A stretch of 64,000 nt of DNA from positions 64,001-128,000 of the forward strand of contig JAQGDQ010000281.1 in NCBI GenBank assembly GCA_030141605.1. Reading direction: 5' to 3'. A program made the position numbers and the translations under genes. The notes under the pieces were generated by a model. The model was not told the DNA's origin and made no database searches. It saw only the letters and a list, made by a program, of their open reading frames with translations. Source of the DNA: Tubiluchus corallicola. Taxonomy: Eukaryota > Priapulida > Priapulimorpha > Priapulimorphida > Tubiluchidae. Numbering within the stretch: position 1 is the first letter of the stretch; each line of letters opens with the position of its first letter. This document shows, piece by piece, positions 43,901-59,900 of this stretch.

Positions 43901-46338
43901 GGATTTGGAGATAGAGCCTATTGCCAGGAAATATTGCTTCTGTCACTGTTTGTAACTGCTGTATTTTATTCATTCTATACCAGGAGTGTTTTATATTGTT
44001 CGTTTTCCTTATCTGAAGTCGATATGCAATATTTTGTGAGCTAATGGCTAGAAATAGTGGTTGTAAATGGTTTTCTCTACCATACTATTTTGCTTATGAA
44101 GGGATGATGTGGTATGGTAAAATTTGAGAAATTGTTTTTCATATTTTATGGAAAGTTCCAACTCATTTATTGTTTCATTTTATTCAATTGTTGCTTGTGT
44201 GCTATTTTTACTATAAGTGTAGTTGACGCTTGTTAATTTTCAGGCTTGCAGTTAAAAATTCCATTTGTTCCCATACGCAAAAAGGGAAAACTTCCAGGAG
44301 AACTAATAAGAGTAGAGTTTGACCTGGAATATGGAAAAGTAAGTAGTAGACAATGTTTTTGCATTGTTTTAACTAAAATACTAAATTTGTGCTATAGCCT
44401 TTTATCAGCTTTTCTATTTTAATGCACTTACTTAACACTTAGTTCTCTCTCCACGTGACATTCTCTCTAAACCCTTCTACCTTTGCCATTGCTTTGACCT
44501 CATTCAAACTCCTCCATCCCATGCAACTCCTCTCCACCTCCAATATCCTTCCCCATGTTATTTTTGGTCTCCTTCACCCTTCTTGCTTCCGGTGTCCGCT
44601 CCATCGCCATCTCATGGTTGTTTTCCCTCTGTAGGACGTGTTTAATCCAGTTCCTCTTCCTAATGTCGTCACTTACTGTGCCCTGTCTGCAACCCTCCGA
44701 TTTGTCACCTGCTGCTGCTATCTAATCCTGATATCTATCTATTTCTATGTCTACTCCTCCTCCTATGCCCATTTTAATGCAGCTTGCTGTTAAATTGTGT
44801 ATTGTTCAATTGCAAAAGTTGATTTTATTGATAAAAAGTTGCAGGCATTTGCATGTTTTGCTTTTTTAAACTGATAGAGCTTAGTCAGCATTCTGCAAGT
44901 TGCCATCTGGCACACTCAGCTACGGGGGGTGGGGTGGCTTAAGTCTACTTCATGTTAATAATTTCTAATGTGAGATAATCTGTAATCTCACTCAAAAGTG
45001 AGACACCAAACCAGCAGAAGTGTTAATAAATATTAGTTACGTTAGTAGGTGGCCGAGTTGTTCTAACTACATACAAAAATGTCCAGAGTTGGTTTTCGTA
45101 GTTTCGACGGGTGAATTCGTGAATATTCGAAGAGGCTGCTACATACTTCTGTCATCAGCAGTTGGCTAACTGCCCGCATTTTACGAGCGGCTACATTAAT
45201 AATGCTTTACATTTTGCAAGTCATTAGCAAGTAGATCAGCATCTCTGTTGTTAATGCAGCAAAAAATTGTAACAGGTGCAGTATATAAAAATACTATTTA
45301 CTGCTCATTAACTCGATTAAAGTTCTACGACAGTTTGTCAATACTGGTGAACGTCGCCTTACCGCTAATGCTGGCATAACTTCACGTTCAGTGGTGTCCC
45401 AGATCTAGTGTTATGACAAGGTTTGACTGTAATTTCATTTTCAGGATGTATTTGAAGCTCAGAAGAATTCGGTAAAACCCGGTGATAATGTTGTGATAAT
45501 TGACGACTTATTAGCAACTGGTGGTAAGTCATTTAATTTATGCATTGCACTTTGAATAACTTTTTAGTTTTCAGTCAAAAATGAATTGTTCATAACAGTG
45601 TCTGCATTATTTAAGGCTGATTCGACTCGTCATACAAAAGTGCTTAGGTGAAATCGCGTGGCTTTAAAATAGTAGGTATAATGTATTGGAGTTGTGTAAT
45701 TAAGTTGAAACTAGGTGGAGAGCAATTAATGTAAAAATACAATTATAAAAACACAATACTTTTATATTGTATTCTTGCACATTTGTCCATTTAATTAAAG
45801 TGCAAGTCTGTGGCTGAAAATTTCACCAAAATCAAATTTGCTAAGGTAACAATCTGAGCCTGCACTTTATTAGTGTTGTTTGTTGTCGTTAAAATATCAA
45901 TAAATGAAGTTCGTCAATTTGGTAGCTATGAGAAAAAAACAGAAAAGTTAATAGAAAAGTGATGCCATATAGTGATAAATAACATTGTAATTTGCATCTA
46001 TATGATCTATGTAATTGAAATAAAATTTTCAATCTATCATTCAGTATCACAGCACTCTATGATTGGTTTGTTTTTTTCGGGCACATACTGTGAGCTACAG
46101 ATTCTAACTTTAAACTCTAACTATGATACTTACTTAGTGTATTTGCTGAAACATTAGCTGCATGTAATGTAAATGTTAGCTATACACACTGCTTTCTTTA
46201 GGTACAATGGCAGCTGCAGAAAGATTGGTTAAACAAATGCAGGGGAAAGTAGTGCAGTGCGTTTGTGTTGTGGAGTTGGTTGATCTAAGAGGTCGAGACA
46301 AGCTCACATCTTCCTTTCAATCTTTCATAGAGTTTTAG
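40907..46338 (+). CDS. APRT: Adenine phosphoribosyltransferase, 5 exons, 180 aa
   Basis: Exons: 40907-40998, 43651-43790, 44244-44338, 45445-45523, 46202-46338, total 543 nt. It encodes 180 aa, the same length as human APRT. Reaction: adenine + PRPP to AMP + pyrophosphate, the cytosolic purine salvage step. Landmarks: [19 protein letters not shown] at the N-terminus, [11 protein letters not shown] (adenine-pocket region), [13 protein letters not shown] (flexible catalytic loop region) and the PRPP-binding signature [13 protein letters not shown] at 125-137 with its two acidic residues Asp129 and Asp130. The C-terminus [14 protein letters not shown] is typical. No targeting signal is visible. 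Intron 1 (2.65 kb) carries a Tigger left end; intron 3 carries a LINE 3' end and a transposon end close to the splice site. Confidence 0.97.
42963..43600 (+). mobile_element. Tigger/pogo element left-end fragment (copy 3, APRT intron 1)
   Basis: It starts CAGTAGGCGTTGCTTAATAG. It then follows the left flank of copy 2 (read on its own strand) closely: AGACTCACAGTT, GACTCAAAAACACCTGGTAC, AAAACTGTCAGTAATTGACT and CATCTTAGTTTGCTTTTGT. Near 43549 an ATG opens a short frame that may be the decayed transposase start, just before APRT exon 2. No right end is seen; the 3' limit is approximate. Confidence 0.7.
44430..44700 (-). pseudogene. LINE 3'-end remnant (APRT intron 3)
   Basis: The pyrimidine-rich plus strand hides a minus-strand reading [20 protein letters not shown], then a GRPK-like segment and, after frameshifts, [20 protein letters not shown]. 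This is the well-known C-terminal block after the RT domain in several LINE clades (consensus type W-GHVLR, then GRPK-TW, then W-E...A-DR). Broken and antisense to APRT. Confidence 0.7.
45330..45432 (-). mobile_element. Transposon end abutting the APRT exon 4 acceptor
   Basis: Read on the minus strand from 45432 the sequence begins CAGTCAAACCTTGTCATAAC and continues with TCTGGGACACCACTG, the same kind of pogo/Tigger terminus as the one at 9854. The element ends 12 nt before the exon 4 3' splice site, so the pyrimidine tract follows directly on its end. Its other limit is not defined. Confidence 0.5.
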
Positions 46339-46545
46339 GCAATCGTAAATGAAGAAAGCTTAAAAATGCTAAATGAGATTATATTTTAATATGTAATTAT
46401 GGAGCTGTAGTGAATTAAAATTATACATACAGTGTAGTTTTTTTTACAACATTGCTGCAACACCTAGAATAATGTTTAGCTGGCTAACATACTGTTTATA
46501 TTTTCATCCACTTAAGTTGTTCCATGGTTTTAGTCTATTCTAGTT

Positions 46546-46551
46546 AATAAA
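46546..46551 (+). terminator. Poly(A) signal candidate for APRT
   Basis: AATAAA 208 nt after the APRT stop, the first on this strand. It lies directly before the 30-bp tandem duplication. Confidence 0.55.
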
Positions 46552-46554
46552 ATA

Positions 46555-46614
46555 GGAAATTGGCTGTGATGACATATTGTTTAAGGAAATTGGCTGTGAT
46601 GACATATTGTTTAA
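46555..46614. repeat. Perfect 30-bp tandem duplication
   Basis: The unit starting GGAAATTGGCTGTGATGACA occupies 46555-46584 and is repeated without change at 46585-46614. The identity of the copies suggests a recent duplication. It lies just past the APRT poly(A) hexamer, where cleavage would be expected. Confidence 0.95.
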
Positions 46615-46961
46615 TAATTATTATGCCACCTGTTTTTATCTAGTTTTGGTTGGACTACTGAACTCTGAATTAAAATTCTGCTTACTACACAGGGTGCGAC
46701 CTGATAGGCGCTTATGCAATAAATATTTAATGCTTGAACAAAAGTAAAATGTGTGTGCTAGTTTGCTAGAATATTGCACAAATACTCTGAAGAACTCCAT
46801 CACTGAAGTGCCTTGGAATGCAGAAAGAGAGAATTTAGGCCAAGTCACCTAGCAAAGGTGTGATTACATGCTACAATTATTAAATAAAACACAACCTATA
46901 CATTAATATATTTTAAATATTATATTTTGATAGCTGTCCTGTGTGCTAATACATTTGAGTT

Positions 46962-47096
46962 ACAGTTAGACCTCTTCATAATGCGAACCTCTCTCAATTT
47001 GTGGCAAACAACTTGTCTGTATTTGCATAAAGCACCGTATTTGTATACAATGCACCGTATTACAGTGCCAAACTTACCTATAAAGAGGTTTGCCTG
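46962..47096. mobile_element. 135-bp MITE with ~20-bp TIRs and TA target duplication
   Basis: The left end is CAGTTAGACCTCTTCATAAT; the right end (ending 47096) reads, inverted, CAGGCAAACCTCTTTATAGG. Both are directly flanked by TA. The sequence is typical of pogo/Tigger-type miniature elements. It has no coding capacity. Confidence 0.75.
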
Positions 47097-47972
47097 TATT
47101 GCAATTGTTTTGATTATAGCAGTATCTACATATCGTGTTAATCAAAAAGAGGTTTCATTTTTATTATTATTTTTGTTTCCTGAAAGTTTTTCATGAATTG
47201 GTTTGATTTGCCGTGATAGGTTATTTATAGATTTTAATTGTATAGCACCCGCATTGGTATAAAGTGCAATTAAGAGCATGTTAATTTTAATAAATATTTT
47301 AATAGAGTTCTAATCCATGTACTAGCATGAAAGTCATCATTCAATATTCACAATTGTTTTGACTATTTAACTAACAATTAGTATTTTGTCTCATTATATA
47401 AGACAACTAGACACACAGAAAACACTTCAAAATCAGTACACAGTAGCTAAAAATCAAATCTCAGCAGAGTCACCAGCATAGCACAAAAATATTGCAGTTT
47501 TGTTTTTTAAACTGCAAAAGATTATTTTGTCACAATAACCCACTTTTTAAGAAATTTAACTGGCATAGCTTTAAAGTTTATTTGATACAATAAGTTTCAA
47601 GTTTAGCTCTTTGTAAGCTGCTTGCTATTAGTATGACAGCCTAAATGTACATGATGCCACTATGAATTCATGTGACATTACAGCTACCTACTTTATAGCA
47701 TAGAAAATTTGCAATAATCAGTAATAGTTCAATCTCATGTTCAGTCTGTGTAACAATGAGAAGCCAGGAAATTCCTTAACACTACCAACTGTAGTTTAGC
47801 TCACAATACCAATAAGACATCCTGTAAATGGTGTAATGACATAATTCAACGTTGCGGTAAGCGTAGCAAAAACTGAAAATGACTCAATTATGAAATGTAA
47901 TGTAAACTACATATTTACACAGATACACTAGTAGTATATATGTATATGATAAGAACGTGGCATGTTGATGTG

Positions 47973-51566
<3,594 letters not shown>

Positions 51567-52036
51567 TGTTAACTTTTGCAATAACGACAAAAATGTGTTT
51601 CACCACTGCCTCGAGACACAATAAACTAACAATAGAATTTACAACTCTATTGCGACAAAATCCTACGCTGTAACTGCGCCGGCACTGAAAGCACTTGCGC
51701 AAAACTATACCACATCCACTTGACTCCGTTCAAGTCGACCCCAATTTGTTTACTACGTCTGTTTCATGCAGCATTGCATGCTTTTAGTCAATGTCTGTGA
51801 CTATCGTTGTTTTATATTGCCCCTAGTTTTTTTAGTCTGTCCTAATTATAGGAGAGATAATTATATCTAATAGTGGTTTTACTGCAGAACAAAACCAAGG
51901 TGCATGATCTTTGTATGACAACTTTTTACTAGTGGTTAGAATGCTTGTTCCAAAATCTTTCAAGCTCAATTCGAGTTCATTCGATTTCACTTTCTGTTAG
52001 AGAATGCTCTCCCCTAATGTTGACTGCGATAATTAA

Positions 52037-52071
52037 AATAATAACAACAACAACAACAACAACAACAGCAA
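52037..52071. repeat. CAA trinucleotide microsatellite
   Basis: About ten AAC/CAA units in a row in the NEDD8/FIP1L1 intergenic region, just beyond the 3' end of the LINE remnant. Confidence 0.9.
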
Positions 52072-52109
52072 TAATATCTTGATGATTTTTTTCTTCTTCT
52101 GTGCCTCTA

Positions 52110-53830
52110 AACATCTACTGTAGATATGTTGAGTCTCTGTCCTCCAAAGCAGTTTCTTTGTACAGCTAAAATTTTCAACTCTTGTGATGCTATTGTTAAA
52201 TTTGGTTTCAGCTATGGTGGATCTTTAATACTGGATTTCCAAGTTGCTTTTGATTTGTTTGGTGGTCGTTTAGCAGGTTTCAGTGCCTTGTTTAACACTC
52301 ATGTTGCTGATGTTGTTTCTGGCAATCTGATTAAATGTCCTACCCATTTTAAGCTCCTCTCTGATTCTGTTATACATCTGCTTATTGGAAATGATGTATG
52401 GCCATTTTATTTTAAGTTTCTCTGAGTAGACCTCTGTGAAACACCTCTATTTCTGCATTACAGTCAAGTTCCACATTTCACTATTGTCGCAGCCTTGTTT
52501 TCAGTGATAGTTTTTTGCTGCACTGAATTATTTTGAATAAAGCCATGCATTTCTCGTCGTTTAAATTCCTATTTTTTATATCATCTTCTGTGTTAAGTAG
52601 TGATTCCATTCATTTGCAATGTTTCCAGGATTGTTATGTTATGAAACGCTATGTTCCTTTTGAAGTGTTATATTCTTCAGTTTTCATGTTGTTAACTTTG
52701 ATATTCCTTTTTTAGCAATTTTGAGCATTCTTTTTTAACAGTATCTGTGCATAATTTTGAAATGCTAATCCATCAAATTTTGAAATAGTGTTGGTCTATT
52801 AGGAATGGCTTATTGGAATCTGGTGCAGGACATGTGTGATCAACCATATTAAAAGGAAGACTTTCTATGGAGGTGGCATAGTAATCATGATTTGTAGGTG
52901 AAACATCTTCGTTTTAGAGTTCTTTCTACAACGTGAAATGGTGCACAAATGGTGTGACTAAACCTGGTGGCTGAGGCAGTCACCTTGAGAAACAGCTTTT
53001 GAAAGTTCTTACTATAGTATTGCCTAGTTTTACCTGAAGCCTGACACCTTAATAAGCAGGACTGTTATCATGTGTAATTCATGTGGTTTTAAAACTAATT
53101 TTAAATCATTGTATAGTATTTCTTTTTCTACGGTATCAAAAGACTTGCTTATATGAAGCAGTAATGTGTAGCTTTTGCAGCTAAGATTTTTGCAAACATG
53201 ATTAATTCTGTAGTGTTCCTTTCTTCTCTATATGCGGTATAGTGTTGTTTAGTCTGTCATTAATGTGTCTGGTCATACAATTGCCAAAATTTACCTCACT
53301 AGACTTTACAGAATTAATGGCTTTAAGTTCTCTACTGGTCCTTTTTGCTTCTTTGGTTTTGGAGGTGGCAATAGAACTCGTTCCTTAATTTCTTTTTTGA
53401 AAAAATGGATAATAACATCATTTAACAAGTCAGTAATTACTGTGTCTTACTAACCTGGGTCCATATTTTAGTTATTCAGCCACCAATTATCAACGCTTGG
53501 ATTTTTGCTGTTCTTTAGAGATTTTATTGCACAGCACATTTCTTTGTCGTTAGAAGGTGGTTCCATATCTACAGGCTTCAAATCACCCAGAGTTTTCCAT
53601 TTAGCAATACTAAATAATTTTTGAAAGAAAAGTAATTAAGTCTGCTGCTTCTATTTCATTATTTAGTTTTAAATCCATATAGTTTTTCATGTAAACTTTG
53701 TTTTTCCTTTCGGTTTATTTCTGGTTATGTTTCATAATAGCTTTAGACATCTAAGTGGAGTCTTTTTTATTTTTCTCTTCATGTTTGTTTCGTAACAGGC
53801 TTTCTTCTTAAATTTGTTTAATAGTTTTCT
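52110..53830 (-). pseudogene. Non-LTR retrotransposon ORF2 remnant
   Basis: On the minus strand, broken frames give RT landmarks in order: KERVLLPPPKPKKQKGPVEN then LKPLIL (the K---P---RPI-LL block), CMTRHINDRLNNTIP, ISKSFDTVEKEILYNDLKLV (motif A, usually DFSKAFDTV) and finally a post-RT segment NKQMYNRIREELKMGRTF. The order and spacing fit one full-length RT domain. Many stops show it is long dead. Confidence 0.75.
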
Positions 53831-53985
53831 TTAGTTCTCGAATCTTGATTTAATATTAACTATTAACTGATAAGTAATATGGTCGTAGTGCGCTGAATCA
53901 GAAACAAATTCGTTTCAATAAACATTGGTCACGTTATGACTTGAACATTTTTTTAATTATAAAGTTGCGCCGGTAGTTTACAATC

Positions 53986-56900
53986 ATGGCCGAAAATGAA
54001 GATGATGACGCTTGGTTGTATGGAGGCATGTATACCGTTCCATTGAATCAGTTTGCAAAATTTAATCAATTTTGGTCTAGTCTAGTTTATAATAGCAGAA
54101 TTGTAATAATAACAAAATAATTCATCACAAGTGACATTCACTTTTTTGTATTTTATTATTTGCTACCTAAAATATCGAAATGCTATCTTACTTAGTTTCT
54201 GTCCGTTAATAAGGGTTAAACTACCCGGTAATTCTAAGAAACAAACTTTAGAGGCTATGGCGCCATATAAAAACTTATTCACTGTACGTGTCGAATATGC
54301 TAGACATTCCTGAAAGTTAAGGTTGTGTATTCCCAGTGCTAGTATGCCGTATGCGAATACTTGCAAATAGGTGAAACCTGTACTGTAGGCTGTACCTGAA
54401 ATCAGCAAATAGCCTGAGAAAAATGGCAGGTACAGCATATTTTCTAAAGCCCTTTAACGGTGTTAGCTGTATTAGAAATTGTTATGATTATGTTGTTACT
54501 TGCTTTGAAGCTTTATTCATGAACCTGATGCTGACATGCCAATTCCTTCATCTGGCAGGAATGTGAATGACTGACTGATTTCAGATTCAGTTTCAATACC
54601 ATGTATGTTAAGCTTATTAAGTGAAAGCCATTTGAGGTTACTGGACAATGATGAAGTTCACGGCTTTATTTTGAAATCCTGTGCTCTCCATTTTCTCCTG
54701 CTTTCTCTCCTCCTGTTTTACAAATTGCTTGACTCCCAGAGTGCACTCTCAATGTTGACTGTATGTAATGTTAATCCCATCCCAGAACAATCTAATACAT
54801 TCCTTCGTTTGATGATCTTTATCTCATATCTTTGTCAACAGTAATTGTGAAATTGGTTTGTAACTGTTATGGGTTGAGATTTTAGCCTTTAATATTCAGA
54901 CTGAGCATAAGTGTTTATTCCAGCATGGTTTTCTAGCCAAGCTTCATTCTGTAGTTTGTAAGTTGTTACCATGTTTTAACTAGTGGACTCGATTTTCAAT
55001 GACTCTACATTGCCTGGTATTGATGTTCTGTGTCTAAACTATCTTTCTTCAGCTTTTCTCTCTTAAGATGGAGTATTCTAAGAGGTAAACTTCTGAAGTG
55101 GTTCATTTACTTCTTTGTTCATTATTTCTGACATATGTTTGTTCATCTTCACTAAATGGTGCCCTGTTACAAGTGGTACCTCTCAAGGAGCCGTGTGGGA
55201 CCCATATTACTTTCTAATCTTTATTAATGATATTACTGACTATGTTCTCCAGAGACTAATGTTCTGTTATTTGTGGTTGATTTGAAGCCTTCTCATTCAG
55301 TGCGGAGTGTTTTGATCGTGACAAGTATTGAATGCAACATGACTTGGATGAACTTTTATACTGGTGCAACAAATGGTTGGTGACTCTTCAACATAGTAAA
55401 TGCGCTTTACTAAGAATACGCCTTAAATTAACACATATGAATGGTGTTCAGCTGAAAAAAGTTGCATTAGAGATTTAAAATTAATTCTCATGTTAATCAC
55501 CTTATTGCAAAAGCTAACCGTGGCATTGGTACAATCAAGCCACAGATTATGTCAAAAAAGCTGCAGTAATTATTCCTCTCTATAAAAAGTCGTTCGACCA
55601 ATTCTGGAATATACATCTGTCGTATTGTCACCACAGTGTGTTACTTTTGAGCGGGCAGTTAGAAAACTTTAGGATTGATGTGTTCGTCTGTAATATGCAG
55701 TTTACTTTGACATTGATTCATCGGCACTGCCTAGAACCATCGATGAGCTTCCCTGTTTGTGAAAGTGATATTTCTGTATAGGTGTTCCAGATAGCAGTTC
55801 AAAATTTTACTAACTGGGAGGTATGGATACTCGCCTTTTAATAATTGGCAAAGTCCATCCAGTGGTGATTAAGAACTTAACAAATTGTCGTTTGATGCAT
55901 AATACCAGAAAAATTTTGCTCGCCAGTTTCAAACCCGTCTACTTGCATTACACTTCAGTAGTTCCAGTGAGGTTCAGAAGCCTTGTTAGCAGAGTTAACT
56001 TACAAGTTATACATGTAATAATAATCATTTGTAATCTTTATTTCAAGATATTTGATCTGTGATAGTTTATTAACTCCTTTGATGTACAGTTGTTAATGTA
56101 CACAGAACTGTAAGGCATTTATAAAGACTTTTCTTGAAGAATTCTATTATTGTCATTGATTTATGTTTGCCATTTTCAGATGACAGTGCTGATAAAGATG
56201 CTACCTCTACAGACTTCTTGGCACCAGGGTACGTTTTATATCAGTCTAGAACTCTTAACTGCTTAACAAACTGGATATTATTCATTTTGTCTGTATTTTT
56301 TATGTATTTAACGAAATATTATAACAATGCCTTTTTTCTTAACAACTTAGTAAGTATATTATGCCTATTGGAACTACTTAAAACAGGGGTGTACAGACTA
56401 CGGCCCATGGGCCAAATGTGGCCCGTGGTCCATTTTTAATTGGCCCACAGTAAATTCTGAAAATGTAATGGAATATGAACCACACATAAAAACTTGCTCT
56501 TTGCTGTATTGTACTTCTTAGTTTCACCACTAGATGGAGCTACTCCTTTACATAGGTTTGCATAGGCATTTTGCTGCAGGTGACCAAACATGGCCGAATT
56601 GAAGAAATGCAAAATGGCGAGTGCAGAAAATCAATTAATGTTGTTAACATTTTATAAAAAACGTTAGTGGATGTATTAACAAGCCCATTAATTTATTTGC
56701 ATAACAAGTTTGAAATATGCCCATTCCCCTTTATACAAGGCTGTGAAGCTGATCACCATCCAGACTAAGAAGCAATCTAATGATGCTCTTTTGAGAATGT
56801 GCTGTCAGTCATTTTTGTAACAAAATAAATAAAAACCTGAATAAATAAAGAAAAAGCTGATGTAGGCTGTTTTTTCTTTAAGTATGTATTCAGTTGTCAA

Positions 56901-59900
56901 GCACAATTTATATACATTTGATTGATTTTGCTAATTTTAATACACCTGAGGTAAGGCGATATACCCCGCCTGTATTGAGTGGCCCAACATTTGTATAGTT
57001 TTTTTGTATGTGGCCTTCAGTTAAGAAAGTTTGGACATCCCTGACTTAAAATATCATGCAATTGAAGGTGGAGCGTACGTGATTCATGTTACTGGATGCT
57101 AAAATTCCAAACAATGTTTTTGTTGTTTTAATCTGATTTTTTGTTTTTTCAGTGATGTAAAAGACAGTGATGCTAGTGAAAAAAGCAAGTTGTCTGCAGA
57201 TGCTACACCTTTTCAAGGTGAAGCGCCAGTTGAAAATCATCAGGTTATATCATCAGATGCTGACATAGCCGTAGCACCTATAGACAAGGAAGCAGGAGAA
57301 ATCGTAAGTATGGTAGGCCGTGTGTTAATATGCTAGTGTAGCAGTTTTGCTTTGAATCTGTTACCTACTCGACCACTGCAATTAGCCTGATTACCCAAGA
57401 ATTTCTGGAAGTTAAACATTTAATCACTTGTCTAGCTGTTTGCTTTTGAAGCTTTCACTGCTCTTCTCGCTTAATCAGTTAACTGTTTTGCTGTTCTTCC
57501 ACACATACATGTAGAGTAATCAGCCAGTGTTTCTTGTGACTTACAGGAGTAAAATAGAGTAAATAAGAGCATAGAGTTAATGTTTAGAAATGGAGCATAA
57601 GCATAAAAATCTAACAGTTGAAGGAAAACTGAAAATTTTCGAGCAACATGATAAACTTCTGAAGATGAGGTAGCGGCGTAGTTGGAAATTTCCCAAAGTA
57701 CGCTCGGCAGAATTTTGAAAAAAAATCTGAAATTGTGCAGTCAGCAAGCCAAAATGAAAATCTGGCATCTAAGAGATGACACACAGGAAAAGGCTGTGGA
57801 GTGGAGTCAGTGCTAAAACTGTGAATTACAAATGCCAGAGAAAACATGCTCTAGTGAACGGTCCTTTAATGTGACAGAAAGCAGAAGATTTGATGAAGAA
57901 AATGGGAAAGGAGGATTTTGTTGAAATGGAGGGGTGGTTTCACTGATGGAAAGGGCATGAAAATGTCATATACAATTGTACCAAGACGAGGAAAAGTACG
58001 CTGAAGTTCCAGCAGCTGAAAACTGAACAGCAGAGTGGCCAAAAATTATGGCAGTGTATTGACCCGACAATGTTTACAATGCGGGTGAAACAATGCTGGA
58101 TGCAAACTTGAATGTTTGGATGGCAACTGTATTGTTAAATGAATGGTTAGCGAAATGGGATGCGAGCTTAAAGTAAAACGCTTTTTACTGGTAGACAACT
58201 GCACTGTCTATGTAGTCAACATGTCATTGAAACACGTTAAAGTTGTGTTTTTACAGGCAAACACCACATCGCTCATTCAGCCTTGAGATCAAGGCATTAT
58301 TCGAGCACAGAAGGCTTACTACCGAAAAAAATGTGGGCGAGAGTTTTAGAAGCATTGGATTCCAGCGACGTAGCTAATCAATTATGCGCAAATGACCTGA
58401 CTGAAAAAACTAGCCCCTTCAACAAACTGCATTTATTGGCTATGTCCTGGAGTAATGTCACTGAACACATGATTCAGAACTGCTTCAGTCACTAAATGAA
58501 ACTGATAAATTCCTGCATTGTAACAGATTATCCAATCACCATCTGCACCATCTGACATGAACAGCAGCAAATTTGAAACCTGGGTGGAAATTGATTCAGT
58601 TATTCAGGTCACATCTCATTTAACTGATGATGAAATTATAACCATAGCAAGCAGAGGCCTGAATGGACCTCCAGAGGTCGATGAAATCTTTTGTGAGGAA
58701 ACAAGGGCACCACCAACTGCAGCTCAAGCACGTCAAGCACTAAGTATTTCACGAGAATACTTGCATCATACAGCAACAGGTTTTCAATGTTTTTATAATT
58801 ATGAGAACTTTGTGAGCCAACTTCTTCACAAGAAAATGAAGCAGCCGACCTAGAGGGAATTTTTGTAAATAAATAGACTTGTCTGATTTAGAAAAGTGCA
58901 CTTTTTATTTTATTACTAATTCACTTAGATAAATTAATATTTTTGAAATAACTGCACAAATAAATTTAGGCATTACTAAAATTCATTAAAAGCCTTTGCA
59001 GTGCATACTAAGCTGATGATTCATACTTGTATACCAGTAATGCTACATCTGTCTGTTATTGGGTCAAAACTCGCATCCTAAAGTGAGTCTATTTAGCAGC
59101 GCCTACTCTATATGTTTTAAACAGTAATAATTTTTAAAATTTTTCTTGCTATATTTTTTTTATTCTCACATTTCCTTTATCTTTCTAGCATTTTACTTAC
59201 TGATGTGTCGCTGTTTTCAGAGTGGCGAAGAAAATGAAGTTAAAGCGCCCGTTCAACCTGCAGTCACTATTAATGATGTTGATGATGATGATGATGAATC
59301 TGATGATGACGTTCAAGTAACTATTGGCGATATAAAAACAGTGCCACCTTCACAATATGGATTCGGACAAAAACGACCACCATATCAACAGAAAACACCT
59401 GAATCAGGTAATCATAAAGTTTATAAGTAGAAATCTTATTTTTTCTTGAACATACAAAAATATTTTTGAAAATATGGTATTACCTTTTACATGGCATGCA
59501 AATTTTGCTTTATAACATTGACAGGATCTTTCAAAAGCAACTTAACATTGATGATCACCATAATTAAACCTTTGTTGTGAAAGAACACTCAGCGTATTTT
59601 TACCTGGTGTATGTTTTCACTTGGTATTGCATTATATTTTTATTGTATTATTATATTTAAGTAAGATTCATTTATTGTGTGGAACTCTCTGCCGCATTGT
59701 ATTTGCTCTAATTTTAATTATTGCTAGATTGTTAACCAAGTTGGAGAGTTAAAAAAATTTCTCAGATTTAAGAAATACAGTGAAGCTCCACATCTCAAGA
59801 TATTAACATTCTTATGAAAGTTGGGCTGGTTCAGTGAGAAGATAGCGCAGTCTTGCATTGAAATGTTGAAAAATTAGTCGTGCCTGTGACGTACCTACCA

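Larger units (their letters stand above)
46339..47972. other. Tail-to-tail intergenic region APRT/NEDD8
   Basis: No gene is recognised. It holds the APRT 3' UTR with a poly(A) signal at 46546-46551, a 30-bp tandem duplication, a TA-flanked MITE and the NEDD8 3' flank, where an AATAAA reads on the minus strand at 47577-47582. Confidence 0.6.
51567..53985. other. Head-to-head intergenic region NEDD8/FIP1L1
   Basis: Upstream regions of both divergent genes. The first 450 bp beside NEDD8 contain a GC-richer patch (51676-51700, TGCGCCGGCAC) that may mark its promoter. A CAA-repeat lies at 52037-52071. Most of 52110-53830 is a decayed LINE (next entry). Confidence 0.5.

Noticed and set aside
52126-52425. 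99-codon plus-strand frame
   Set aside because: It is the opposite strand of the LINE ORF2 C-terminal remnant, which explains it better.
58283-58853. Plus-strand frames of 70 and 98 codons as possible genes
   Set aside because: They are pieces of the broken Tigger transposase, not host genes.
59770-59870. CAGTGAAGCTCCACATCTCAAG as a transposon end
   Set aside because: Resembles a pogo-type terminus but no second end, target duplication or related copy was found.
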